Assembly (NCBI GenBank): GCA_964632365.1
Contig: CAZWDR010000084.1
Coordinates: forward strand, 1 to 11,953
Source of the DNA: ZC4RG30 sp964632365
GTDB taxonomy: Bacteria; Pseudomonadota; Gammaproteobacteria; Steroidobacterales; Steroidobacteraceae
Direction: 5' to 3'
Length of the DNA: 11,953 bases
Positions 5,743-11,953 of the stretch are shown piece after piece. Position numbers and translations under genes: made by a program. The notes below the pieces were generated by a model. That model ran no database searches. It was not told the DNA's origin and saw only the letters and a program-made list of their open reading frames with translations. Every line of letters begins with the position of its first letter. Within the stretch, counting starts at the first letter, position 1.

Positions 5743-8427
5743 CTAGAACGACTTGCGCAACGACAGCGACAAGGTCCGTCCCAGCGCATCCATCAGATAC
5801 GGCTGGTAGCGCAGCGGCGTGGCGCCCGATTCATCCCGCACCCGCTGCTGCGCGTCGAACACATTCTCCACGCCCAGCGAGAGGCGCGTGCCTTTCACGA
5901 ACTCGTTGCCGGGCAGGAAGGTATCCAGGTTCGCGAACGCCGACAGGTCAACGCGCAGGAACGGGCTGAACACGATGTCGTTCGGATCACTGCTGGTGCC
6001 GGCGATGATGCGCGAGCGGCTCTTCCAGTTCACCCGGGCCTGCAGGCCGGTGCCGCGATAGGAAAGGCCGATGCGTGACTGCAGGTTGTGCCGCGACTGG
6101 CCGCTGCCGGTGCCGGTGCCGCCATCGAGCAGGTCCTGCTCGGGCAGGCCGGCGCGCGCCAGCCGCCGGTTCGACAGCTGCAGCGTGTGCGTGAAGTTGG
6201 CATTCAGGCGCCAGCCGGCCGCTGCGCCGGCGTCATCGCGGCCACCGCCGCCGCCGAAGCCGCCACCGCCACCGAAGCCACCACCGCCTCCGGAGCCGCC
6301 GCCGCCGCCATCCCCCTCGCCACCGGCGCCCGCCCCGAACGTGCGCCGCACGGTCGCGCCCCAGCGCAGCCGCTCGGTCTCGGTGCGCGCGAACGACACC
6401 AGCCGCGCATCGATCTCCACCAGCCGCCCTTCGGCATCGCGGCGGAAACGATCCGGGAACGCGGCCTGCACATCCTCGCTGACCGCTGGCAGCGCCGACA
6501 CCGCATCGCGCCCGATCGTGCGCCGGTACTCCGCGTTCAGCATGAAATCCGACTCCTCGAACGGCCGCAGCGTGAAATTCACGCGCGTGCTGCGCCGTCG
6601 CTCCACATCGAGGTCCGGGTTGCCGCCGGTGATGTAACGCACCAGCACCGTCTCCTGGCGAATGAAGTCATAGGCGCGGTAATCATCCACCGTGACGATG
6701 GGATTGGTGAGCGAGTCCGGCTGCGGCGCCACTTCCTCATGGTTGATGCCGACGCGCATCGTGATGCGGTTGCCCACGCCCAGGTTCAGCCCATAGCCAT
6801 GGTTCTGCAGCGCGCCGACCACGCTGACATCGCGGGCACTGCCGGAGAACTCGGTGCCGAGCCTGAAGCCCTGCGGCGAGGTCTGCAGCAACGGGATCTG
6901 CAGCGACGCGAAGGCCTGCTTCTCCTGCTGCCGGCGCACGCTCTCCCGGAACGTCGTGCCGGTGGTGCGCGAGCGCTGGCGGTTGCTGCGCAGCTCGGTG
7001 CGCACGGAAAGATTCGCGTCGCCCGCCGGCAGCTTGAACAGCGCGCCGGTGGCCTGCAGCCGCAGCGAGGCGTTGTGGCCGCGCGAGCGTGCGCGGTCGA
7101 TCAGCAGGCCATCGAGCAGCTCCGCGGGCAGTGGCGCGAACGGATCCACCGTGCCCGCATCAATCGCTGCCTGCAGCGCGGCGGTGTCGATCTGGCGATC
7201 GACCACCGAGCCTGACTCGCGATACATGTAATTGCCGCTGGCCTGCGTGCGCCAGCGTCCGAGCTGCGTGCTCAGGTTCGTGGCGATGTTCGCCGTCGTC
7301 GGCTTCGTCTCCTGCTCCAGCGGATTCCCCAGGTGCCGCGCCACGGCCACATCGCGGCTGAACGGCGAGAACGGCGAAGAGGCCGGCACATGCAGCAGCG
7401 CGGTCGGCGCGCCGGTGCGCGACACCGACTCGCTGCGCTCGGCACTCACATTCAGGTTCAGCGTGGTGTTCTCGCCCAGCTCGAAGCCGAAGCTGGCATT
7501 GGCGCCCAGGCTGTACTGGTCCGCAAGCAGTGTGCGGTAGCGACCCACGTCACTGACATTGGTGATGCCGGCATTGCCGGCCAGCTGCGCCAGCGTCAGG
7601 CCGGATGCCTGCGGTGGCAATCCCAGCACGGTCACCGGCGCGCCGGCCAGCGCGCTGAGGTCAGGATCGATCTCGCCACCGGTCACCGGCCACGACAGCA
7701 CATTGCCATCGAAGTCATAGGGCAGCCCGGCGCGCTGGCTCTCGATGTCGCGGTCCGCCTCGAGCAGCGGCTCGGTCTTCGTCGCGCGCAGTCCGATGTT
7801 GCGGAAGCGGTTGCCGTCCACCTGCACCATGCGCAGGTTCGCGTTGGTGCTGAAGCCCTGGCCGGCGGTGGCGCCGCGCACGGTGCCCTGTGCCTGCCCT
7901 TGGCGGAACGAGCGCTTCAGCACCACATTGATCACGCGCCGCGTCGGTTCATACCCCAGCGCCGCGGCCGCCTCGGGCGGCAGCACCTGCACCGAGTCGA
8001 TGGCCTCGGAGGGCAGATCGTTCACGCTGCTGACGCCATTGGCCGGTTTGCCGTTGACCAGCACCACCGGGCCTTCCTCGGTGCCGTCCACATCGGCGGT
8101 CAGCTGCGAGAGCAGGTCGCCGACGCTGTCCGCGCCATAGGCGGCAAGGTCGGTCTCGTCGAGGGCGGTCTCGATCACCAGCCCCTCCACCTGCCGGCCG
8201 TCGGTGCCGAACACCCGCACCTCCTCCAGCTCGAAGATTTCCGCGGAGCCGGCGCCATCGTCGGCGGCGACGGCATCCACTTCCGCGGCGAGGGCGGTGG
8301 TCGCCGCGAGCGGCAGCGCGACGGCCAGCCCCAGCAGCGCCCGCAGCAGGGCGGATGCCGCAAGCGGCGAGCCAATGACAGCAACAGAGCCGCGCGCAAT
8401 GCGCGCATCCAGACCAGACGTCCCCAT
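5743..8427 (-). CDS. TonB-dependent outer-membrane receptor, intact paralogue
   Basis: An 894-residue outer-membrane transporter. A longer open frame extends to an ATG at 8568, but that runs through the promoter. The ATG at 8427 follows a GGGGG purine stretch and gives a proper signal peptide (hydrophobic ALLRALLGLAVALPLAA, cleavage near ALAA/EV at about 48). Next come a likely TonB box in ELEEVRVFG, a plug with VVLVNGKPANGVSSVNDLP and VLPPEAAAALGYEPTRRVINV, and a barrel ending ENVFDAQQRV...LSLRKSF. A Gly-rich loop (GGGGGSGGGGGFGGGGG-type, coded around 6238-6313) sits before a barrel strand, where the paralogue has a different insertion. It shares long stretches with the neighbour (LVRYITGGNPDLDVE, TGAPTALLHVPA, RLARAGLPEQDLL), so the pair arose by tandem duplication. 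It lacks the Pro-rich spacer. The transported substrate is unknown. Confidence 0.93.
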   Translation of the reverse strand: MGTSGLDARIARGSVAVIGSPLAASALLRALLGLAVALPLAATTALAAEVDAVAADDGAGSAEIFELEEVRVFGTDGRQVEGLVIETALDETDLAAYGADSVGDLLSQLTADVDGTEEGPVVLVNGKPANGVSSVNDLPSEAIDSVQVLPPEAAAALGYEPTRRVINVVLKRSFRQGQAQGTVRGATAGQGFSTNANLRMVQVDGNRFRNIGLRATKTEPLLEADRDIESQRAGLPYDFDGNVLSWPVTGGEIDPDLSALAGAPVTVLGLPPQASGLTLAQLAGNAGITNVSDVGRYRTLLADQYSLGANASFGFELGENTTLNLNVSAERSESVSRTGAPTALLHVPASSPFSPFSRDVAVARHLGNPLEQETKPTTANIATNLSTQLGRWRTQASGNYMYRESGSVVDRQIDTAALQAAIDAGTVDPFAPLPAELLDGLLIDRARSRGHNASLRLQATGALFKLPAGDANLSVRTELRSNRQRSRTTGTTFRESVRRQQEKQAFASLQIPLLQTSPQGFRLGTEFSGSARDVSVVGALQNHGYGLNLGVGNRITMRVGINHEEVAPQPDSLTNPIVTVDDYRAYDFIRQETVLVRYITGGNPDLDVERRRSTRVNFTLRPFEESDFMLNAEYRRTIGRDAVSALPAVSEDVQAAFPDRFRRDAEGRLVEIDARLVSFARTETERLRWGATVRRTFGAGAGGEGDGGGGGSGGGGGFGGGGGFGGGGGRDDAGAAAGWRLNANFTHTLQLSNRRLARAGLPEQDLLDGGTGTGSGQSRHNLQSRIGLSYRGTGLQARVNWKSRSRIIAGTSSDPNDIVFSPFLRVDLSAFANLDTFLPGNEFVKGTRLSLGVENVFDAQQRVRDESGATPLRYQPYLMDALGRTLSLSLRKSF

Positions 8428-8513
8428 CCCGTAACCCCCAGACCCGACTTTCTTGTGCGCGCCGCGGGCGGGGCGCCGGCACGGGCCGGCCCATCCGCAA
8501 GGACGCAAAAAGG

Positions 8514-8541
8514 TCTGACGGCTGCCGGGCGGAAAAGTTAC
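8514..8541 (-). promoter_or_regulatory. ECF-sigma-type promoter of receptor at 5743-8427
   Basis: On the minus strand GTAACTT (8541-8535), 14 bases, CGTCAGA (8520-8514), giving AAC-N16-CGTC. Box sequences and spacing are the same as upstream of the other receptor, while most of the spacer differs. The -10 box lies 87 bases before the ATG. Confidence 0.65.
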
Positions 8542-8702
8542 GCGCCGTCCGACAATTGCTTCCAGCACCCCGCCATTGATCCGCTGTGCATACAGTTAAA
8601 GCTTCGCAACGTTGCATTGGCCCGCTGCAAATACCGACGTGGTCACGGGTTGAAGTCTTCCCGCCCGCCACAATTGTGTGCATTCTTGGATGGAAGGATT
8701 CG

Positions 8703-8753
8703 GGGCGCCCGGCTCAGGTGGGCGGCAGGCGCCCGTTGCGAGCCCACGGCAAC
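8703..8753 (+). other. Structured leader of the short peptide ORF
   Basis: Two consecutive inverted repeats, GGGCGCC...GGCGCCC (8703-8734) and GTTGC...GCAAC (8735-8753), end three bases before the Shine-Dalgarno. This could be a folded 5' leader, but no known riboswitch class is recognised. Confidence 0.3.
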
Positions 8754-8755
8754 TG

Positions 8756-8770
8756 AAAGGAGGTGATCCA
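8756..8770 (+). promoter_or_regulatory. Extended perfect Shine-Dalgarno
   Basis: AAAGGAGGTGATCCA is complementary to the 3' end of 16S rRNA over about 14-15 bases, far more than the 4-7 usual for a gene. The AGGAGG core is 7 bases from the ATG at 8771, which is ideal spacing. Confidence 0.6.
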
Positions 8771-8839
8771 ATGGCACACTCATACGCTGGTCTGGTCGCG
8801 TCTCATGGCGCATTGGTCGGTGGTGAGGCGCTCCGTTAA
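8771..8839 (+). CDS. Candidate 22-residue peptide
   Basis: An ATG directly behind the perfect Shine-Dalgarno opens a 22-codon frame reading MAHSYAGLVASHGALVGGEALR and ending in TAA. Codon use is unlike the neighbours, with many A/T-ending codons (TCA, GCT, TCT, CAT, TTG, CGT). A terminator 140 bases downstream suggests a short transcript. Three readings remain possible: a real short peptide or leader peptide; the start of a small DNA-binding-type protein broken by a frameshift (the next frame continues as LRSDFRTGHEAMQGCAQVK to a stop at 8952); or chance. No homologue can be named with confidence. Confidence 0.35.
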   Translation: MAHSYAGLVASHGALVGGEALR

Positions 8840-8952
8840 GGAGTGACTTCCGAACTGGCCACGAGGCCATGCAGGGATGCGCGCAAGTTAAATGCTACGC
8901 GCGCGACCGGGTCCAGTGGATGGACGCTTCGATGCAGTTGCCGGGCGGGTAA
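8827..8952 (+). pseudogene. Possible frameshifted continuation of the short ORF
   Basis: In the frame offset by one from the 22-residue ORF, an open stretch from 8827 to a TAA at 8950-8952 overlaps its end. It includes an ATG at 8869 giving a 27-codon frame (MQGCAQVKCYARDRVQWMD...). Joined, the two would make a protein of about 60 residues. No slippery heptamer is visible, so a broken gene is likelier than programmed frameshifting. The call is weak: it could equally be non-coding. Confidence 0.2.
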
Positions 8953-8980
8953 CCCCCGCTGGTGAAAGTGCTCGGGCAGG

Positions 8981-9016
8981 AATGGCGGAGTCCGCGAGGG
9001 CTCCGCCATTTTCTTT
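8981..9016 (+). terminator. Rho-independent terminator after the short ORF region
   Basis: Perfect 10-bp stem AATGGCGGAG / CTCCGCCATT with a 10-base loop, followed by TTCTTT. There is no long gene in front of it, so it must end the short ORF transcript or an unrecognised small RNA. Confidence 0.85.
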
Positions 9017-9043
9017 GGTGCCGGTCCCGGTCTCGCGCCGTCC

Positions 9044-9118
9044 GTTTACTATGGCGGGCAGACTGGCCTGTAGTAAACACAGCGTTTACTATGGAGAGGA
9101 AGTGTCTCCATGTTAAAC
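9044..9118 (+). promoter_or_regulatory. Duplicated palindromic operator upstream of the Fic gene
   Basis: Four 11-bp half-sites in alternating orientation: GTTTACTATGG at 9044-9054 and 9084-9094, with inverted counterparts at 9068-9078 and 9108-9118, each 9/11 to the exact complement. Each pair spans 35 bp with 13 bp between arms, and the second pair is displaced by 40 bp. The second palindrome extends to GTTTACTATGGAGA / TCTCCATGTTAAAC (12 of 14 paired) around a 7-base loop and encloses the ribosome-binding site and start codon of the Fic gene. This looks like a tandem repressor site covering promoter and translation start. Confidence 0.6.
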
Positions 9119-10267
9119 ACATCCTCACGCTCCGGGACCCTCCGTCAGCAGCCAGAGGGCTACCGAGCCTTCATCCCTGCGCCGCTGCCGCCCGTTCCGC
9201 CCCTCGACCTCGCGGGCAATCTGCAACGCCTCCTCTCCGACGCAGACCGCGCGCTCGGCCGCCTCGATGGATCCATCCAGACGCTGCCCAACCCAGACCT
9301 GTTCGTCTACATGTACGTGCGCAAGGAAGCCGTGCTGTCCAGCCAGATCGAGGGGACCCAGAGCTCACTGCATGACCTGCTGGCGGCCGAGGCGCACCTT
9401 CCTGACGACCGCCGCCCGAAGGATGTCGAGGAGGTCACGAACTACGTCCGCGCGATGAACCACGGCCTGGCGAGGCTGCGGGAGCTGCCCGTGTCCGTGC
9501 GCCTGATCCGTGAGATCCATGCCGAGTTGTTGCGCGGCGTGCGGGGCTCGCGCCTCACTCCCGGCGAAGTCCGCCGCAGCCAGAACTGGATCGGTCCAGG
9601 CGGCTGCACGCTCGCCCAGGCCACCTTCGTCCCGCCGCCACCGGGGGAGGTGCCCATGGCGCTGGGCGCACTGGAGTCCTTCCTGCATCAGGACGACCAG
9701 ATGCCCCTGCTGGTGAAGATCGGACTCGCGCATGCGCAGTTCGAGACCATCCATCCATTCCTGGACGGCAACGGCCGTGCTGGCCGGCTTCTCATCACCT
9801 TCCTGCTGTGCGAGCGCGGCGTGCTCAGCAAACCCGTGCTGTACCTGTCGCACTTCCTGAAGCAGCACCGGCAGACCTATTACGAGCGCCTGCAGGCGGT
9901 GCGCGAACAGGGCGACTTCGAGGGATGGCTTGCGTTCTTCCTGCGCGGAGTGGTCGAGGTCAGCATCGAAGCCACGGGTACGGCGCGACAGATCCTCCAG
10001 CTGCGCGAGCAGCACCGGCATGCCATCACCGAGCGTCTCGGACGCGCGGCAGCCAACGCGCACCGTGTACTCGAGCGGCTCTATGCGCAACCAATCCTGA
10101 GCGTCAAGGATGTGCAGGCGCTGCTCGGAACCACCTTTGCCGGGGCGAACCAGATCGTGCAGCGCCTGGAAACACTGGGGGTCGTGAGCGAAATCACCGG
10201 CCAGGCGCGCCACCGCCGCTTCAGGTACGACGCGTACATCCAGCTGTTCGAGCGCGGCGTGCGCTGA
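9110..10267 (+). CDS. Fic-family protein with inhibitory motif and C-terminal winged helix
   Basis: A 385-residue cytoplasmic protein. An N-terminal Fic_N-type region (about 1-110) carries SSQIEG at 77-82, matching the [S/T]xxxE[G/N] inhibitory motif whose glutamate blocks ATP in auto-inhibited Fic enzymes (class II when N-terminal to the core). The Fic core (about 112-260) contains HPFLDGNGRAGR at 215-226, the complete HxFx(D/E)GNGRxxR active-site loop with catalytic His215. Residues about 305-385 form a winged helix-turn-helix (ILSVKDVQALLGTTFAGANQIVQRLETLGVV). Such enzymes transfer AMP from ATP to hydroxyl side chains of target proteins. The target here is unknown. The ATG at 9110 follows GGAGAGGAAG. 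A duplicated palindrome covers the start, so autoregulation through the winged helix is likely. No partner antitoxin gene is adjacent. All catalytic residues are present, so the enzyme is probably active but self-restrained. Confidence 0.95.
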   Translation: MLNTSSRSGTLRQQPEGYRAFIPAPLPPVPPLDLAGNLQRLLSDADRALGRLDGSIQTLPNPDLFVYMYVRKEAVLSSQIEGTQSSLHDLLAAEAHLPDDRRPKDVEEVTNYVRAMNHGLARLRELPVSVRLIREIHAELLRGVRGSRLTPGEVRRSQNWIGPGGCTLAQATFVPPPPGEVPMALGALESFLHQDDQMPLLVKIGLAHAQFETIHPFLDGNGRAGRLLITFLLCERGVLSKPVLYLSHFLKQHRQTYYERLQAVREQGDFEGWLAFFLRGVVEVSIEATGTARQILQLREQHRHAITERLGRAAANAHRVLERLYAQPILSVKDVQALLGTTFAGANQIVQRLETLGVVSEITGQARHRRFRYDAYIQLFERGVR

Positions 10268-10276
10268 AGACCCGAC

Positions 10277-11641
10277 TCAGCCGCCCCGTCGTACCCACCG
10301 CTCACGCCGCGCCGCGAGCGACGCCTGCTCGCGCGCCATGTGCTGCGCCAGTGCGCGCTCCATGTCGGCGAGCTGCTGTGGATCAAGATAAGCCTGCGCC
10401 GCGGCGAGGATGCGCCGATGGCTCTCCTCGCGTGCCGCGAGCCGCTCGCCGTGCCGCCGCAGATGCGCGGGCACCGCATCGTCCCAGTCCCACGCCATCA
10501 GGCGCGTCTCGTCCTGGCGGCGCTTGAACTCCGCCGTCATCGTCGCGAACAGCGCGTCAGCCTGCTGGTCGGTCAGTGGTGAGGTGGTCGCCACCAGCGT
10601 GCGGATGCGCTCCACGCTCTGCCGCGCCTCGGCGCGCGCCGGGTAGTCGTTCCAGAACTGCTGCAGCCGATGATGATTGTTCGACCAGAGGCCCACCGTG
10701 GCGAGCAGCGCGATCACCCAGACGCCCAGCAGCGCCGCCATGCCGCGCGCGTTGATGCGCTTCACGTCGAGGAACAGGCGCAGCCCAGCCGCCATGATCA
10801 GCGCCAGCGGAATCGCCGCCAGCAGATAGACGAACACCTTGAACGCCACCTGCTGCGAACCGAACGCGGCGAAGAACTCCGCCACCGCCGGCACCGTGCC
10901 GGCGTTCACGAGCGCCATCACCAGCAATGCGCTGAGCACCAGGATGCCGATCGCGGTGAGCGCGACGACGAAGATGCCGGCCACGCGCTTCACGATGCGC
11001 ACCGCGCCGGTGAGGACCAGGTGGATCAGCGAGCCGGCCGCAGTGACGCCGCGCGCGGCGAAATGCCGCGTGCCCGGCGGAATCGCCGCGAACCCGTCGC
11101 GCAGGTCGCGATCGATCGACGCCAGCGTCAGCGGACGGCCGCGCATCTGCAGCTTGTCGGTGGTGCTGCTCGCCATCGGCACCAGCGCCCACAGCAGCAG
11201 ATAGACCACCACCGCCGTGCCAAAGAAGAACACCAGCGCCACGAACAGCAGCCGCACCACCAGTGGCGAGAGGCCGAGGTAGCTGGCGAGTCCGCCGGCC
11301 ACGCCGGCGATGACCTTGTCATCCGGGTCGCGGAACAGCCGACGCGGCTCACCGCCCGGCGGCGGTGCCGTCGTGCCTTGGGCCTCATCGAACTGGTCGA
11401 TGGTGCCCATCGCCGCGATCACGCGCTGCACATCGCCCATGCGCACCACCTGCGCGGCGGATTCCCGCTGCAGCAGCTGCTCGGCGATGCGGCCCTCGAT
11501 GTCCGCGACGATCTCGGCCACGTCCGGGTGGAACTGGAAGTGCGACTGGATGGACTGCAGGTATGCCTGCAGCCGGTCATAGGCGTCTTCCTCGATGTGG
11601 AAGACCGTGCCGCCGATGTTCGCGCTATGCGTCTTGTTCAT
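10277..11641 (-). CDS. PspC-domain inner-membrane protein
   Basis: 454 residues from the ATG at 11641. An in-frame ATG at 11647 (MPMNKT) exists, but GGGA is correctly spaced only for 11641, and MNKT...GGTVFHIEEDAYDRLQAYL is the usual family start. An N-terminal cytoplasmic helical region (1-90) precedes a PspC domain (about 102-157: RRLFRDPDDKVIAGVAGGLASYLGLSPLVVR, then the first membrane helix). Three more hydrophobic helices lie around 220-246, 267-290 and 301-320, then a long charged C-terminal region (about 325-454) rich in Arg, Gln and Glu, probably helical. The start overlaps the stop of the PadR gene by 17 bases, so the two are co-translated. The PadR plus PspC pair is a recurrent module and is thought to concern envelope stress or membrane integrity. 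The protein is not a classical PspC partner of PspA, as no other psp gene is visible. The gene converges on the Fic gene, with only 9 bases between stops. Confidence 0.88.
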   Translation of the reverse strand: MNKTHSANIGGTVFHIEEDAYDRLQAYLQSIQSHFQFHPDVAEIVADIEGRIAEQLLQRESAAQVVRMGDVQRVIAAMGTIDQFDEAQGTTAPPPGGEPRRLFRDPDDKVIAGVAGGLASYLGLSPLVVRLLFVALVFFFGTAVVVYLLLWALVPMASSTTDKLQMRGRPLTLASIDRDLRDGFAAIPPGTRHFAARGVTAAGSLIHLVLTGAVRIVKRVAGIFVVALTAIGILVLSALLVMALVNAGTVPAVAEFFAAFGSQQVAFKVFVYLLAAIPLALIMAAGLRLFLDVKRINARGMAALLGVWVIALLATVGLWSNNHHRLQQFWNDYPARAEARQSVERIRTLVATTSPLTDQQADALFATMTAEFKRRQDETRLMAWDWDDAVPAHLRRHGERLAAREESHRRILAAAQAYLDPQQLADMERALAQHMAREQASLAARRERWVRRGG

Positions 11642-11953
11642 GGGCATCCCGCAGGTCGTTGATGGAGGTGGTGAAGGCCACCCATTGCTCGTTCATCTGG
11701 CGCAGCGCCTCGCGCCCGCGCGGCGTGAGGCTGTAGTACTTGCGGGGCGGCCCGGCGGGGGACTCGACCCAGGCATAGGAGAGGTATTGCGCGCGGGTCA
11801 GCCGCGCGAGCAGCGGATAGACCGTGCCCTCGACGACCAGCAGGTTGCTGGCCTTCAGCGCGGCGAGGATGTCAGAGGCATAGACCTGCGTGCCGCGCGC
11901 GATGACCAGCAGGATGCAGTAGTCCAGCACGCCCTTGCGCATCTGGGCCTGGA
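11625..11953 (-). CDS. PadR-family transcriptional regulator (5' end outside window)
   Basis: A small DNA-binding repressor, 105 residues from the ATG at 11942. The frame stays open to the window edge, reading QAQ before MRKGVLDYCILLVIARG. PadR proteins usually have several residues before this MRKG motif, so the true start probably lies outside. The winged helix runs over about residues 1-80, with the recognition element LLVVEGTVYPLLARLTRAQYLSYAW and the wing residues PAGPPRKYYSLTPRGREALRQM, all hallmarks of PadR. The C-terminal dimerisation helix is short, as in the PadR-s1 subfamily. It overlaps the PspC gene and very likely represses that operon in response to an unknown signal. Confidence 0.9.
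   Translation of the reverse strand, partial: QAQMRKGVLDYCILLVIARGTQVYASDILAALKASNLLVVEGTVYPLLARLTRAQYLSYAWVESPAGPPRKYYSLTPRGREALRQMNEQWVAFTTSINDLRDAHEQDA

Larger units (their letters stand above)
8428..9109. other. Large mostly intergenic region before the Fic gene
   Basis: 682 bp between divergent genes. It contains the receptor leader and ECF-type promoter (8514-8541, minus), then a stretch with two nested inverted repeats (GGGCGCC 8703-8709 with GGCGCCC 8728-8734; GTTGC 8735-8739 with GCAAC 8749-8753), a perfect Shine-Dalgarno with short ORFs (8756-8952), a terminator (8981-9016) and the duplicated Fic operator (9044-9118). No long gene is supported on either strand. Confidence 0.7.

Noticed and set aside
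8428..8568. The longer start at 8568 for the intact receptor
   Set aside because: It would place the promoter boxes inside the coding region and bury the signal peptide behind about 47 Arg/Gly/Pro-rich residues.
8587..8598. CTGTGCATACAG as a LexA box
   Set aside because: Enterobacterial-type LexA sites need CTGT-N8-ACAG; here the spacing is only four bases.
8756..8770. A fragment of a 16S rRNA gene on the minus strand
   Set aside because: Only the 15 bases complementary to the 16S 3' end match; the sequence next to it does not continue as 16S.

Overview
The window is about 12 kb of high-GC DNA with strong G/C third-position bias, tight overlapping starts and stops, and outer-membrane TonB-dependent receptors. 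It looks like a Gram-negative gammaproteobacterium, plausibly near the Xanthomonadales/Lysobacterales or Steroidobacter-type lineages. That placement rests on gene content and style, not on any marker gene. A run of 100 N shows it comes from a scaffolded draft assembly.

Layout. Positions 1-642 hold a glycine-rich single-RRM RNA-binding protein with a good terminator. Positions 675-1578 hold three small uncharacterised genes translationally coupled by GTGA and ATGA overlaps. Positions 1671-2490 hold a secreted PEBP-family (YbhB/Raf-kinase-inhibitor-like) protein with Gly/Pro-rich ends and a textbook terminator. Positions 2493-8427 on the minus strand hold two tandem paralogous TonB-dependent receptors. 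The upstream-lying one (5743-8427) is intact. The other (2493-5401) is interrupted by the N gap, but the sequences on either side of the gap share an identical 55-bp end, and merging them restores one in-frame 917-codon protein. Both receptors have the same promoter-like element (AAC-N16-CGTC, ECF sigma type) about 80 bp before the start codon. Positions 8428-9109 are a largely intergenic stretch with a short peptide ORF behind a perfect Shine-Dalgarno, a terminator, and a duplicated palindromic operator in front of the next gene. Positions 9110-10267 encode a Fic-family (AMPylator-type) protein with a self-inhibitory motif and a C-terminal winged helix. Positions 10277-11953 on the minus strand hold a PspC-domain membrane protein overlapped by a PadR-family regulator that runs off the window.

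How the parts fit. The two receptors are probably co-regulated by one ECF sigma factor not encoded here, and they import an unknown substrate. The PadR/PspC pair is a common regulator/membrane-protein couple. The Fic gene looks autoregulated. No phage, IS, CRISPR, tRNA or rRNA gene was found. Nothing here amounts to a clearly new system. The best leads are the twin ECF promoters, the duplicated Fic operator, the peptide ORF with the perfect ribosome-binding site, and the artefactual assembly gap.
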